Assembly: GCF_022539665.2 (NCBI RefSeq)
Contig: NC_081336.1
Coordinates: 1,178,001-1,242,000 of the forward strand
From: Daphnia carinata
Lineage: Eukaryota > Arthropoda > Branchiopoda > Diplostraca > Daphniidae
Direction: 5' to 3'
Length of the DNA: 64,000 nt
The number at the start of each line of letters is the position of its first letter. Within the stretch, counting starts at the first letter, position 1. Positions 14,101 through 26,224 of the stretch are shown one piece after another. The notes under the pieces are model-generated. The model saw nothing but the letters and a program-made list of their open reading frames with translations, did not search any database and was not told where the DNA came from. A program made the position numbers and the translations under genes.

Positions 14101-15415
14101 TTTGTTTCTTGAATTAGCCAAAAAAAAATTTAGGTTAAGAATAATGTGAAATTTTTCGTTACCTTCATTTTGATTCGCTAGGTTCGGATTGGGTGGTATG
14201 ACAGGGTTGGGATGGCCGCTGGAAAGGGGACTGAACGGCCTGTTCCAGATACCAAGTGATTCACGAACATTGTGTGCTTTATTGCTCAATTGTTCCACAA
14301 CCGGATTGATAGTTTGCTTCAAGCTACTGTCAATGTCAGCCCCGATGCGTTCCGCTAGTGTGTCGACCCTATATAAAAACCAAATGTACAGTTAATTCAC
14401 GTGAAGACCCACTTAGGCAAGTTAATCACACACGCACAAAGAAAACAACAAGACCAATTTCGTCTTGCTCTTATTCAAGAATTGGAAATGACCTATTTTC
14501 CATTGGCGCACTGTAGGATGATTCTTATTACGTCATCACCGCGAGCAAAAAGAAAAAAATTAGTTTACCTACAAAAGACCTGAATCCAGTCTGACTGTCC
14601 TTCATTGTTTGTTGTTGTTCTAATCTAAAACTCAAAGGAGTATTGCCACAATCAATTGAATGATTAGGCGACTGGCCCTGTGTCAGAGTCGCTAGGTTCA
14701 ACAAGGATCCCAAAATAGGAGGGGGGAACAAACCCGTTTTTTTTTTTTTTTAATGGCTGAACAAGGGTCCCTTTTTTTTCTTTATGTATGACGCGAATGA
14801 AGGGTACACGATCGTAAAGGTAGATTAAGGAGCTTGTCCTCTCGTCTTATTTCCCGTAAACTGAACAGCACATTGGCTTTCGGGTTTTGTTTGGTCTCGG
14901 GGCGGGTAAACGACCTTTGGCTTTAACCTACATTTACCCTATTGAGGCCCCATTTCCGTATTTAAACATGGAAGGGAGAGGGAGGGGTTTAAAAGGAAGA
15001 TTTTGCCAAAGACCCCGTTAAAATGGAATGTTTGCCTGTGTTGGGGAGAGGGGGATGTGAATGCCAAGACAATTCTCTTAAAACGTTTACAAACAAAAGA
15101 GGTCCTTTCAACAAACGACTCGGGCATAACGACACATCCTAATTTGCGGTTATCATGACTTTGCCATTTCCACCTTCAAGGCGTGTTGAGCCGAAACACA
15201 GGGCTGCTACTGTTTAAATGCAAACAAAAAGAGAAGCTTCTGCCTGTAGGTCTATGAAATTATGTAAATGAAATTCACGGGAGAATGCAAGTGTTAATAA
15301 AGAAGACAGTTAGGGTTCATTACCTTTGGGTGAGACGGTCCAAGAGGCTTGGCCAGATAGCACCGGCTGGAACCAGATATATGACCGCTAACAGCGCGAG
15401 GCAGGCGGATTTCAT
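11180..15415 (-). CDS. Secreted TGFBI/periostin/midline-fasciclin-like protein with four FAS1 domains; frameshift in exon 9
   Basis: Extracellular adhesion protein family. Thirteen exons: 15415-15324, 14368-14163, 14086-14005, 13943-13701, 13628-13514, 13424-13278, 13209-13027, 12953-12740, 12660-12246, 12176-11938, 11870-11685, 11613-11457, 11385-11180 (about 827 residues once the frame is kept). Exon 1 is a clear signal peptide (MKSACLALLAVIYLVPAGA). Exons 4-5 hold a basic RRRRQ stretch and an EMI-like cysteine region (NCCYG, GCHAVELR). Four FAS1 domains follow, with the usual closing motifs HMLDGV, HVIDGVLIP, HIIDRVMIP and HVVDQV. The order signal peptide, EMI, FAS1 x4 is that of TGFBI, periostin and insect midline fasciclin. 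Every exon junction is in phase except inside exon 9, where the frame must change near 12604-12613 in the second FAS1 domain. Orthology to mfas is likely but unproven. Confidence 0.9.
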
Positions 15416-15537
15416 CTTCTTCCTTTAAGCGCCTGTTGTTTGTTTTTGTTTTTTGTAAAAGAAAATTAAGTCTTTGTTGTAGTTTGTGCAAATGAACGAT
15501 AACAAACGGGAAAAAATGTGCCAGCGATAGCTAAGCA

Positions 15538-15605
15538 ACGTCTTGACTGTTGACCAGTTGAACGGCCAATGACGAGTACACTGGAACCTTCTGGGGCTTT
15601 AAATA
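15538..15605 (-). promoter_or_regulatory. Candidate core promoter of the fasciclin gene (TATA, Inr, DPE)
   Basis: On the minus strand, TATTTAAA (15605-15598) is followed about 33 bases later by an initiator-like TCATTG whose A is at 15570. Counting that A as +1, AGACG falls at +28 to +32 (15543-15539), an exact fit to the downstream promoter element RGWYV. The start codon at 15415 would then have a 155-base leader. The TATA spacing (upstream T at -35) is slightly long. Inferred from motifs only. Confidence 0.4.
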
Positions 15606-17734
15606 GGTGGCGGGAGTAGGAGCCCCCCTCTCCGCACAAAAAAAAACCCCACCTTCCTCCTCCTCCTCGTCAACTGTTTCTTTTTTCTTCATCCCGCGGG
15701 GCTCCATTGGGAGGGATCAATGCTCACGAACACATGTGTCAATCCTCCTCATCTTTTCGGTGGCATCCGATTCCATTCTTTGCGGCTGAAATAAACGAAA
15801 AGATAAAAAGAAAAACAAAATAAACAAAATGGAGAACGACATAGAATGATGCAGTACAAAGTGACGGGTTTCAGGGGGGGGATTAACGGTACGGCCGGAT
15901 CACGAAAAATGGCGCGCATGACTGACTCTTGAACGCACAAATTCAATTTCCCTCTGCCTTTTTTCGTAATCCATTTGGAAGTAAATGGAAAACGAAACCG
16001 CTGTGAGAACAAAAAAAAAAGGGCTTTCGTTGGTCGGGTGGAAGCGAGGTTCATGACCTTGACAAACAACAATACCGTTACTAGCGTTATTTATTTACTT
16101 TATTCCTCTCTTCCTCCTTTCCGTTCCCCATCCAACACCTTCTCGTGACTCCTAGGGCTGTTGAAATAAATAAATAAATATTTTTTTATTACCTTTTTCT
16201 TTTCTTCTTTTTCCTTTTAATAATGCCAGGCAGCTCGCGAGAGGCGAAAGAAAGGAGTTGTCGTCACGGTTATACGACCCACGTTAACGTTCAAGGGCAC
16301 AAAGAGGACGAGTGAGATAATTCGACAGACGTCAGCAAATCACCACGGGCTTCATTCTTTCCCAATCGCAGTGGAGGGAAATCCCGAACTATCAGGTCGT
16401 TTTCATTCCTTCTTCATGAATAATTCGCCAACCTTTATTTATTTTTTTTTTTTCTTTCATGGTCTCCATCGAAATGCAGAAGTTTTTTTGTTTTTCTTAA
16501 AGGGATGACTCATATTTCTGCACGTGATTGTGTCTGTTTTCCTAGAAAGGCTCAATGTAATCACAACAACCAACGGTAATTCATTTGACTTGAATATTTC
16601 TTCAGATTTTGGACATGATAATTATTACCTGCTGGGGCTTTTTTACAGCAGCTATTAACGCCGATTAAGAAAGAAAAAGGAACGGTCATGTTTGCAATGC
16701 CCATCACTCCTTCCCGAAAAAAAAAACGGCCGTGACTTCCTGGATTGGGTAATAGTTTTAAGTCGGTGACGGGCGGCTACTCCTCTTTTGGCAACCCTGG
16801 CATATGCCAATGTGGCACACGCGAGAAGTGTCGGCTGTCGGAGTGGAGGTCGAACAACAGAATCATAATTAATAGTCGTATCTGATAGACCGAGTGGAAT
16901 GAAATATACCTGAACGTCTGCCGTGTCAAAGGCTAATGTTCTATCGTGTTTTAATCTCTTCAGCCAAGCGTTGCATGCACGGAAATGGGGACGCCAATCA
17001 GCAAATAACAACTACTCGTGTTCCATCGGTGCGTGACTGTAAATAATAAAGAAAAAAAATAAAATGAATTTTGCATAAACAAAGAAAAATCCGGATCAAT
17101 TTTTCGTTACCACGAGATTGCGAGGGAAAACGATGTCACGTCATTAGAAGTTGCTTAAACGTTTTTAAAGTGCATTTATCACTTTAACGTGATTCTTCTG
17201 GAACTTAATAACTGCGCAGTTGGAAAGACTTCAGTTGCTAAGTCAAGTGATCCCGTAGACCAGCGACATTCGATAACCTCCCCCCCCCCTTTCCGCTGTC
17301 TGACGTAGTGGGCTACAAATGTAAAAAGGGGTTCGCAAGAATCGGCAATTAAAGTGAAAAAAACATAAGCCAGCTGTTGTTTCTTCTTAGATGTGTCACG
17401 TCTGATCGTACCAGCACGGATAGGGCTAATAAAAAAATCCAGCATTTCGCAACAGATGATATCCGATGCTAAAATAAATGGAACAACAAATAATAGGGAA
17501 ACGTGTCTGAAATTAAAATTAAAACCGGATAAGCTCATTTGACTTTCGAGGAGGATGTTGTGAAATCGTTCAAGTAGGAAACATTCGCACACTGCCAAGG
17601 GCGATGTTTCTAGAAATTGTGTTCGCGTGTTCACGACATCTATGTGTAACCACAAAAGCATTTATTATCTAGAGAATTTAAAAGTACGTGCGTCATTGAA
17701 GATAATTAGATAATTTGATGCCGCTATCCAAGTT
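15571..17734. other. Intergenic region upstream of the fasciclin gene and downstream of NUB1
   Basis: AT-rich sequence without a supportable gene. The longest open frame (17661-17179 minus, 160 codons) has no domain, no homology I recognise and no splice partners. NUB1 3' UTR occupies the right end, with an AATAAA signal on the minus strand at 17666-17661, about 70 bases past the NUB1 stop. Upstream regulatory DNA of the fasciclin gene is expected at the left end. Confidence 0.5.
17661..17666 (-). terminator. Polyadenylation signal AATAAA of NUB1
   Basis: A canonical AATAAA hexamer on the minus strand, roughly 70 bases downstream of the NUB1 stop codon at 17735, in the correct orientation and distance for a short 3' UTR. 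Confidence 0.5.
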
Positions 17735-20001
17735 CTAAGAATTTAAAAAACTCAAGTACTTATGCAGATACTCTGCTTCTAATTCAAGGCCAGAATCCAA
17801 ATGATCTTCTTCCGATCGAGGAATATCTTTGGCAAGTCTTTTGTACGCTTCCTTTTCTCTTTTCGTAGCTTCTTTTTGCTTTCTAGAAGCTTCTTCGCTT
17901 GACGAACCTAATGAGACATTACATAATAATTATTTTGTTTCTAAGATTTCCAAGGCTGAAATTCTCATACTTGTTGCCGATTGGTCGTCAGGTCGGCCGA
18001 GGTTTGATGCCAAGTCTTCCACTGCTAGTTCAACATCCCCATTGTGCTTTTCCAGCATTTCCTTGGCACGTTCCACACTAAAACCCATCGAGACCACCTA
18101 TAGAAAATGTACGACATTAAAATAAAAATTTTACACGTCGACCACAACCCAAACTTTACAACCTGGGCAAGGGATTCTTCGCTATATTGTCCCGTAGAAG
18201 CTTGAGAGCTATAAGATTCACTCTCGGATTGCAAGAACTCTAATGTCCTACTAATATCGTTGTTTGTTTGTTTCAGGCCTTCAGCAGCCCGTGACCGGTC
18301 GAATCCCATTTCGACTATGGTGTTGAGATAACCGAGATTAACCCATTGACTATTGGCCGTTTTTCCCAGTTTCTTCCTTTCACGATTTCGCTCTTCTTCC
18401 TCTTCTTCTTTCTTTTTGCGCTCTTCTCTTTCCATTTCGCGGCGTTGTAAATATATGCAAGCAGCATTTAAATCGCCTCTACATGCCCGCAAACCAAGTC
18501 GGGCATCAGACAATGAATAGCCTACATTCACGGAATTATGACAACACACTTGAAAGTTGTTTCCACGTTGTTTTTTATGATATTACCTAAGTTGATTAAG
18601 TGGGTTAAATCGTCGTCGTTGATGGTGAGTTTCTGTAACTCTTCGTTCGCTTGATTCAGTAGCTTAATTGATTCTAGTGTCTTTCCTTGATGAAAAGCCA
18701 CGACTCCCTGGAGTAGGTGAAGTCGTAAAAATAGCACGGCTTCATTGCCTAGAAGGAAAAAGAGAATAATAAGCATTACACAAAATAGAAAGGTATACGG
18801 AAACTCGGACAACCTGTTGTTCCTTTAAGGGTTAAGAGACGTTCCATTTGCGCTCCATAAGTTTTATAGAGAGACTGCTCGCATTGGTCTAATCGGACAA
18901 CTGCGTCGGACATATCTGCTGCATTACCAAGCAGCAGATAACACCAAGCAATGTCCAGATTTAATAGGGCGGCATTGTCTACCGCTTTCAGTAAATCTGA
19001 CCTACAGGCACTGTTATTTCGTTGTTGTTAAAAGAATGAAACAAAATAGAAACAATAATAAGTCATGTAGATTACTTGAATTTAGCATCAGCCTCGTGAA
19101 ATAACGTTAAGGCAAGCGAGACCTGATTACGTTTCAGGGCGGAACGACCCTTTTCATGCAGAGCCATTGCCACAGCTAAGGATTTTTTTTCCTCGAATGG
19201 GAGGTCAATGATGTTTCCTGACTGATCAGCAATTCTAAGGTAGTTTTCATCTTGCTGGCTAGCCAACAAATCTGCATCAGCCTTAATCAATTCTACCTCT
19301 TGAATCATCTTCTCTTCCATCTTTACAAGAGTGTTCATAGGTTATGCTTTGATCTTTAAGAGATATTTAATCCCTATTACATACCTTTTGGCAATCTGGA
19401 TCAGACGGAAGGATAATTGCCAGAATCTGAGAATTGTTGGTAACTCTTTGATCTCGCAGACTTATTGAATCATCCAGAACTAAGCCATGGCAAATCATTT
19501 TCAGCCTATCCTCAAAATTGAAAATACCATGTTAACAGGAATTTTTAAATTATTTGATCAAATCAAACCTTGTTGAAGCTGTAATGTTCATTTCAGCTAT
19601 GATCTTATTTTTAAATGATTCACCAGATTCATTCAAATACATGGTGATGTTCTTCTGAAGGCCACTGCTTCCAACAACTTTGACTCGTAAAGTTGCCAAC
19701 CCAGTCTCTTGGAAGCATGCCCTGGAAGCGAGCTTCTCAAGCGCATGAAACTGAAGTGTGCTCAACATATTTAAGACAGTAGTGCATGGTATGGCAAGCA
19801 TGTCAGAGAGATGCATGGCCAGCTCCTATCATAACATTTATTAATCTTATGTAGCCAATGCAATTTTAGCTATTGCTTTACCTCAAGTTTTTCTTTATTT
19901 ATAGCCTGATCTGCAAAGTACGGTGCCAGCCATAGTTTAACTCCATTTTCTTGTAGTTTTTGTCGAATTCGAGCCAAGCAATGTTCTTCATTAAAATCCA
20001 T
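17735..20001 (-). CDS. NUB1: NEDD8 ultimate buster 1 (NUB1)
   Basis: NUB1 binds NEDD8 and related ubiquitin-like modifiers and passes them to the proteasome. Nine exons, approximately 20001-19882, 19826-19569, 19507-19386, 19320-19074, 19006-18813, 18749-18588, 18521-18162, 18099-17971, 17907-17735 (about 590 residues). Landmarks in order: N-terminal block ending KLWLAPYF, ubiquitin-like domain (exons 2-3), a helical region with MALHEKGRSALKR and FLRLHLLQGV, then UBA domains (NLGYSLSDARLGLRAC; TIVEMGFDRSRAAEGL; VVSMGFSVERAKEMLEKH) separated by a Glu/Lys/Arg-rich coiled coil. The acidic C-terminus EEDHLDSGLELEAEYL matches the vertebrate end. Start chosen at the ATG facing the family N-terminus; an in-frame ATG at 20067 would add 22 residues. 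Confidence 0.95.
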
Positions 20002-20576
20002 AGCTTTTAAATTTGCCAATATTCGCACTACTCTACGGCTGGCGGAGCAATGACTAAGAACTTTCACAGTGACCAGTCAGCTGTCTGCTAAACTGGCGCC
20101 TAATAATTTGAAACGCGCGCATTTGTTTGCTGAATCAGAGCCATCTATTAGATTTTTAGGACTGATACTCCTCCTTTCTTATGAGTTTTACCAACTTGCT
20201 TTCCAGAAGCAATTTCACCTATACACTCTTTTGACGTCTGACAAGTAATATTATATATACCTATGATAAATAATGAACGAATAGTAATGTGTGCTATGTA
20301 AATTTGGTTATTTGTAAGAGACTGTAAATAAAATGTAAAACACAGATTTGGTAAGAAAAAATAAAATTTATTTGATTTGGAATTTGTCGAAAAGGTAGAA
20401 TTTTGAGATTTTGAATAAGAATGAGAATTTGAAATATGTGCATGGGAAATGGGATGGAATTTGGAATATGTACATGAAAATGAGAATAGAATTTCATTAT
20501 GGACTATATACAACACATCACGAAATTCGGAAAGGGGCATCATTTAAAAGCCGCCGAGATGACACAAACAGCTTGG
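20002..20576. other. Intergenic region between NUB1 and the orphan ORF
   Basis: Contains the NUB1 promoter side (20002-20110) and then very AT-rich sequence (20150-20520) with degenerate short repeats of the kind AATTTTGAATATG. No gene or regulatory motif can be supported. It probably includes the 3' UTR of the minus-strand ORF ending at 20577. Confidence 0.5.
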
Positions 20577-21641
20577 CTACACGTCTTTGCGTACAAAGTT
20601 TGTGGGATAATGAGACATTAATTCCACCATGTAGTCAGCCGATGGTACAACTACCATGTTCGATCGAGGGGAGTTAACCCACTCAATTTTGAAACAACCG
20701 CCAGGCTCGTCTTGTTGTTTTGTGACTCCGTAAGTAGGTCCAGACACATAGGGCCGAATGCAGTCCATAAGGAAAACATATGGAAGAAATGGTGGATGGC
20801 CATCTTCCAAATGTTTCAATGGTGTTTTCTCGTGAGCATGGACCGGATCGGCGTCTGCGGATGTGGACACAACACATGTTTCGTTGGAAGAAAGTGTCAC
20901 TGGCGCTACGGAAGGTGAAGTTGAATCCTGGTCAACTATTGCGATTTCTTCGGCAATTTCAGTCGACGATGGGCCATCACTGACCTCCATCGCTCGTTTT
21001 TTGGCCTTCCGACGCTCCTTCAGCGCGGCATTCCTCTTCTGTCGTCTCGTTAGAGGCACAGTTGAGGATTCCGATGGCTGTTCGGTAGGAGCAGTGACTT
21101 TAACATCCAATGGTGTTTCAACAATTTCAACCGTAGGAACAGGGCGGACACTGGCTGTAGGAGGTTGAATTTCGCGAGGCTCTGCTCGTCCAAGGACTTT
21201 CCGTATGGGGATTCGGGAAGGTGGTTTGTCCGCATTCGGTGCAGCAGGCCTGGCCCGGGAAGCTTTGGGAAAGGATTCCACCAAAGACTTTCCAGCGACT
21301 GGATGTTGTGGGCCGACGTCGCGTTTACAGGTCGCATAACCCTGATGTTCTGGGCGACCGGTGGTGCTGGCAATGATACGCACCGGAATTCGAGAACGAA
21401 AGATTTTGACCCCTTCTGGTTGCTTGAAGAGTGCAGAAGCGCAAAGTGGCTTAATTGCAAGAGGAGATGTACGCGCCTCTGTCGCTGAAGGTTTCACAGA
21501 TAGTGCAGGTGTCGTAGAAGTAGCCGGCCTGACAAGGATCTTGCGAACAGACGATGGTAAGGCACGGCCACGCACTTCTGGAAAGGCCTTCTCGGTCCCC
21601 GGGAGTGGTAGAGGGGCTGGAAATGCGGATTTCAAAGGCAT
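20577..21641 (-). CDS. Hypothetical proline/alanine-rich protein, intronless
   Basis: A single open frame of 354 codons from ATG at 21641, unusual in a neighbourhood where every other gene is cut into short exons. Residues 1-200 are low-complexity, rich in Pro, Ala, Arg and Ser, and look disordered. A strongly basic stretch near residues 205-225 (RRQKRNAALKERRKAKKR) could be a nuclear localisation signal. An acidic Ser/Thr-rich linker follows, then a C-terminal part with aromatic and hydrophobic residues (FLPYVFLMDCIRPYVSGPTY) that may fold. No signal peptide, membrane segment or transposon motif was seen. I do not recognise the family. It may be a lineage-specific gene or a retrocopy-derived ORF; length and base composition argue that it is coding. 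Confidence 0.6.
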   Translation of the reverse strand: MPLKSAFPAPLPLPGTEKAFPEVRGRALPSSVRKILVRPATSTTPALSVKPSATEARTSPLAIKPLCASALFKQPEGVKIFRSRIPVRIIASTTGRPEHQGYATCKRDVGPQHPVAGKSLVESFPKASRARPAAPNADKPPSRIPIRKVLGRAEPREIQPPTASVRPVPTVEIVETPLDVKVTAPTEQPSESSTVPLTRRQKRNAALKERRKAKKRAMEVSDGPSSTEIAEEIAIVDQDSTSPSVAPVTLSSNETCVVSTSADADPVHAHEKTPLKHLEDGHPPFLPYVFLMDCIRPYVSGPTYGVTKQQDEPGGCFKIEWVNSPRSNMVVVPSADYMVELMSHYPTNFVRKDV

Positions 21642-22606
21642 TTCGATGTAGATGATGATGGAGGAAATAGAATGAACAATGAAGAGATGGAATAGTTCTG
21701 AAAAGAACTGTTGCTGAAGACTGGGAATAGGTGAGATGAGAGTACGAGGAGGTTTGACACGAGGTGTGCTAAAAGGTATCTGCGAGAATTCAGAGAAAAC
21801 TGCGATTACTCTTAGGATAAATGGCCCTTCTTTTGTACGATTCTAGTGGCTATCACTCACCATAGTCACGGTCATTTCAGGCTTCCTTTTAATTTTTGAC
21901 GAAGTTGTTGCAAATTTATGGAATTCCAGTCCACATTTTCGTGAAATTTAGATTTTTTCCCACAAATATCAAAATGGAAACGGTAGTTTTTTTCCAGCCT
22001 AAGAATATTAAAACATGATTAATTGGTTGGGTTAGTCAAGCTGCAATTGTGTCTGACTACCAATGGATGATATGGCAATGCTGCTGCACAGACAACAGTC
22101 TGCACGAAAACATTGAAACTATGTGAATAAAAAAAAACAACATAAAAGTAGCTTGTTTCATTTCTACCAAGCTTTACAGGCAGGTGAAATAGTTCAGACA
22201 TTGTGTTCAAAGTGATTATTTAGGAATATACTTACGAATACGGCCGCTACATAATGCAACAGAATTTGTAATCCGAAAATGTTGTCTTATATGTAGTATC
22301 TTCTGCTCATTATCCATGCCTGAAACACTGGCAAACTCATTTAAATAGACTATATATCTTATTAATTCTTTATAAGTGTAAAATCAGGTAAAACCTCTTA
22401 CAAATTATGTTTTGAACAAGAGACCAGACACCTGTATTTTTTTAAATTTCAAATTAAACAGGACAACATTATTAAACATTTTAAATATTAAAGACTTGAA
22501 AGTTATCAGCAGAAACTGACATCATTGGCAATACTGGTACATGGTTTAGTAAGCTTTTAAAATTCTTGGAAGGAGTTACTAAAATTTCCTCTCGACCTTT
22601 TGAAAT
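21642..22606. other. Intergenic region between the orphan ORF and TKFC
   Basis: AT-rich sequence with no supportable gene. It should contain the promoter and 5' UTR of the minus-strand ORF and the 3' UTR of TKFC. Short open frames here have no motifs. Confidence 0.5.
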
Positions 22607-25274
22607 TTATTCTTCATCACTTGAGGAACTGCGCATACTGCCTCTTTTTCCTTTTTTCCTTTCACAGAATATGGAGTGCAACTCATCATCTAAAGCAGAA
22701 ACGAATCCTTGGAACCAAATGGCAACTGCTGTTGCTCCTGGATCTGGTTTTGTTAGCTGTTCTTCACCAACGTAACTAGCACGTCCGACCCTACGTGTTT
22801 ATAAGATCAGTTAATTATCATGACTGTAATGAAATAAATAAAAAAAAAAGCTACTTTGCTTGCATTCCGGCCGTTTTCTTGGCTGCTTTCTTGGCGACTG
22901 AACATGCTGCCCACAAATCATCCAATAACTGATTGATGCAGGGTCTGGAATGTAATTGTAAATGATTTAGGGCAGGATAAAGAGCATCCACCTTTTGAAA
23001 AACAAACAAATAAGACGTTAACAGCGAAATGATATTTAATGGCAAGTGTTACAAGAGTGCGATCGCCAGGCTCCACAATCCCATACTTCATCACAGCATC
23101 CAGACCAGCTTTAGAAGCTTGAATCCATCGCTCTGCTGTTATTCCACTGATATTCGAATCCTTAAATTTTGAAGGGGAAAGTTTTAAGAATCGTTTGGTT
23201 AAGGAATAAAACTGCAGCCTTTAATACTTCGAAAGCCCTGGCCATTGTTGCGAAAAAAATGCCGTAAAGAGCTCCAGAAGTGCCTCCTACTTTGCTTTCC
23301 ATTAAATAACAGAGTTGATGGAGAACCGTGCAAGGGTATTCCAATTCTAGGTCTATCTGGCGGACACCTGTGAACATTTTCCTTTTAATCAATAGAAACT
23401 CTGGGTAAAAAATGATATGCGTACCTTCGACCCAACGGTTTAGGGTAGAACCGCAATCCCCATCGCCACATCCAGAATCCAGCTCATTCAAATAATCGAC
23501 ATTGGATTCCAGAGCAGTAGCAGCGCCATAAATCGCTGCTTTTAACGCACGTTGTCCACGTTCGCTAAGCGACGGACCTCGTTTCTGCTCAAGAATCAAA
23601 TTTTAACATCGAACAAGAGAATAAGGTAGAAGAATCACAATTACTTGGAATTGATGTCCCCCGAGGTAGTCTTCATCTGAGAGTCTCTCAGGAGTAATTC
23701 TATCAGGATAAAGTGGGTGGGGCCACGCTGGCGCGGACGTCGGTGCATCCAGTAAACTTAACCACCAACTCCTCCAGTCTTCGTCCACACGTAGCACGGA
23801 CAATTGGATTCCTCTCATCTCCAACGAAGTCATCAAATGCCCGACGTAGCAGCGGATTACCTTCACTTCCCTCGATTCTATTTCAAAAGATACAATGAGG
23901 CCAAGAAAACTAAAGAAGATTGCGACATTACCTAGTTGTTTAATTGCTTCACGGGCAGCGATGTACATTTCCATAATGGACAGACCCCCGAGATTATTAA
24001 CTATCAGAGCTACTGAACAACCAGATGGAAGAGCAAATGATGAAGAAGACTCGCTGTCTGTCATCCGATCCAGCATCTCCTCGATGATCTTGGATGCGGT
24101 GGTCATCTAAATTTATTACACTGGGTAATTAATTAACTCATTTTTGTTCAGCTTTATCAAATACTTGAATTCTTTTGACTCCTGCTTCACCATGGATGCC
24201 TAGGCCCAACTCGACTTCGTCATCTTCCAAACGGAACATAACTTCACCACCTTGATTTAATAGGTATGGTCAGTTATACGTCCCAGGATGTACTGTTGGC
24301 CATCTATACCTGGAGCACTGCATGACGTCAAACTGGCACCGATTGTTCCGATGGATTGTTTCATTTCTTCGAGCACATGGGCGATTGAATCCAGTGGATC
24401 GCCTCTCTCGGCCAAAGCTCCAGCAGCTTTCATGAGGAAGAGCGATCCAGCTAATCCTCGACGACCAACAGCTTTGAAGGGGCTGGAAAGAGCGCAATCA
24501 TCATCGCAAATGACCATTTTCACCTACATTTAACAGTATTAAATAAAGCTTTTATAGAGTACTGTTAAGAACTTTACGCGAATATCTTCCATGCGAGCCC
24601 TTTCTAAAGCCAATCCAAAGTTCAATCTATCACCGGTGTAATTAATTACTATCATCAGAACGCCATCTAAATGCCAAAAATAGTAATTACGCATTTTTTA
24701 ACGTGAGTTCATGACTAAGTCTCAGTACCATTTTCACTTGAACGTGCTGCACGTATAGCCGCCAGGATGCTGCCAGCCGGGGGCGACGAGAAAACCTGGC
24801 CGACTACGGCTGCTGTTAAGAGACCTTGCCCAACGAATCCTGTGGGGAAAAAAACGTACGTATGAATATTATGCTGTGAACAAAGAGCTGCATTTTCAAG
24901 CCATAAGTTCAGCTTTTACCGGCAGCGTAAGGTTCGTGACCACCGCCGCCCCCAGCAACAACTGCAACTTTTCCATTTGAAGCCTTTCCCTGAACAGAAA
25001 CAAAGCAAAGATTTCTTTTGAGCTAGCTTGCATTGATGTGCAAAAATGGCTACAGATTTCAGAACTTGATCATCTTTGTCTATTAATCCATAACTAAAAT
25101 CATACATTTAGAATTCTAATGACTGTATAAACATTCTTGAAAACACGTTTATACCGATTCGTGAATGACGACACGTTGCTTGCCCAAAATAAGAAGGCCG
25201 GGATTCGTCATAACAAGACCCTCAAGGGCTTCGTCGACACAATCATCTGGGTGGTTGATTAGTTTCTTCGACAT
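22607..25274 (-). CDS. TKFC: Triokinase/FMN cyclase (dihydroxyacetone kinase)
   Basis: Cytosolic enzyme that phosphorylates dihydroxyacetone and glyceraldehyde with ATP and can split FAD to cyclic FMN. Thirteen exons, approximately 25274-25156, 24989-24919, 24840-24731, 24666-24579, 24524-24308, 24255-24165, 24106-23933, 23881-23646, 23585-23424, 23369-23213, 23162-23057, 22995-22854, 22793-22607. The N-terminal DhaK domain shows [41 protein letters not shown] and [14 protein letters not shown], whose His is the residue that covalently binds dihydroxyacetone in this family. The C-terminal DhaL (ATP-binding) domain shows [11 protein letters not shown] with the metal-binding Asp residues, [11 protein letters not shown], and [11 protein letters not shown] near the end. 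About 17 extra residues ([16 protein letters not shown]) extend past the usual vertebrate C-terminus. The start agrees with the family N-terminus. Confidence 0.95.
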
Positions 25275-25507
25275 TTTTTTCAGCAGTTGTCTCACATTCA
25301 CAGAAATTCACGAGAACAAAATAAAAACTCAGGAAGAACAACCTGTTACGACTTGCTAGGAGAAAAGCATGGCCTGTTGTGGTTCGAATCTCGACATACC
25401 GACATCTGAGGTGGAGATTCCTAATTTATGGAAGCGGAAAGGCGTAGACTAAATCACGGGAAGGTGGTAGGGAAAACAAAATGTTTGAGGTGGAACCCAT
25501 ATTTTCT

Positions 25508-25513
25508 TTTATT
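25508..25513 (-). terminator. Candidate polyadenylation signal of the extended synaptotagmin gene
   Basis: AATAAA on the minus strand, about 710 bases after the stop codon at 26225 and 234 bases before the TKFC start. The stretch between 25275 and 26224 has no gene and is best read as this 3' UTR plus the short TKFC promoter. Confidence 0.4.
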
Positions 25514-26224
25514 TCTTTAATAAATTAGAATTAATTAGAGTTGTTGAAAGCTACAATTATCCACTACGATTCTATTACCATACCGAGAAGTTTGAAAATA
25601 CATATTCAAAAGGTAGTTTATAGACTGTATAATTAGGAAACATTGAGAGTAGAGAGGGCAGAGTGCGAAAATCACAAGTCGGCACCCCTTTATCCACAGA
25701 AAAATGCAAAGCTCAAAAAATATAAAACAAACAATAAGTATGGCACAAGAACCCAAAGACAAAAGATGTGCAAAAATAATAAAAGTAACTGAAAAAAATG
25801 TCTGAATTTTGCCTTCCCAAAATGCCAAAAATTTGCTCGAGTCATACGCACAAAATAAGATAATCAGCTGCCTTATCTTTCCAAACACAAAAAAACAATC
25901 TGCATACCTTCTAAGCAAGACAGCATGAAAAACAAAATGTTGTGGTATCACACAATCACTCGGGATAATTATAATCTAAAAGCTTTTCCTTTTTTGTTTG
26001 AAAGATTTAGCAGTAAACGACGTTGGAAGTCTAGACAGTGAGGGTCCTAGTGTCATGTGCTATGAAAAAGGTAAATAAGCAATCGAATAAGCTTTTTAAA
26101 TACTGCTTTGGTAAGAGGTAAATCATGGGCAGAAAGAGAGCTGCAGAAATGCCTCGAAACGCGAGCAAAAGTCAAAAATAGAGGTATTGAAAGAAGATTG
26201 AAACACGTTCAATTCAGAACCCGA

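Noticed and set aside
14528-14731. Possible extra fasciclin exon on the minus strand
   Set aside because: Exon 1 joins exon 2 (14368) directly in phase; splice sites here are weak and no domain is encoded.
16655-17011. 118-codon minus-strand open frame
   Set aside because: Composition looks random and it has no recognisable motif or splice partner.
17179-17661. 160-codon minus-strand open frame
   Set aside because: No domain, no start or splice context and codon content like surrounding noncoding DNA; the right end overlaps the NUB1 3' UTR.
25365-25400. GGTTCGAATCT on the plus strand as a tRNA T-loop
   Set aside because: No paired T stem, no acceptor stem and no A box at the right distance.
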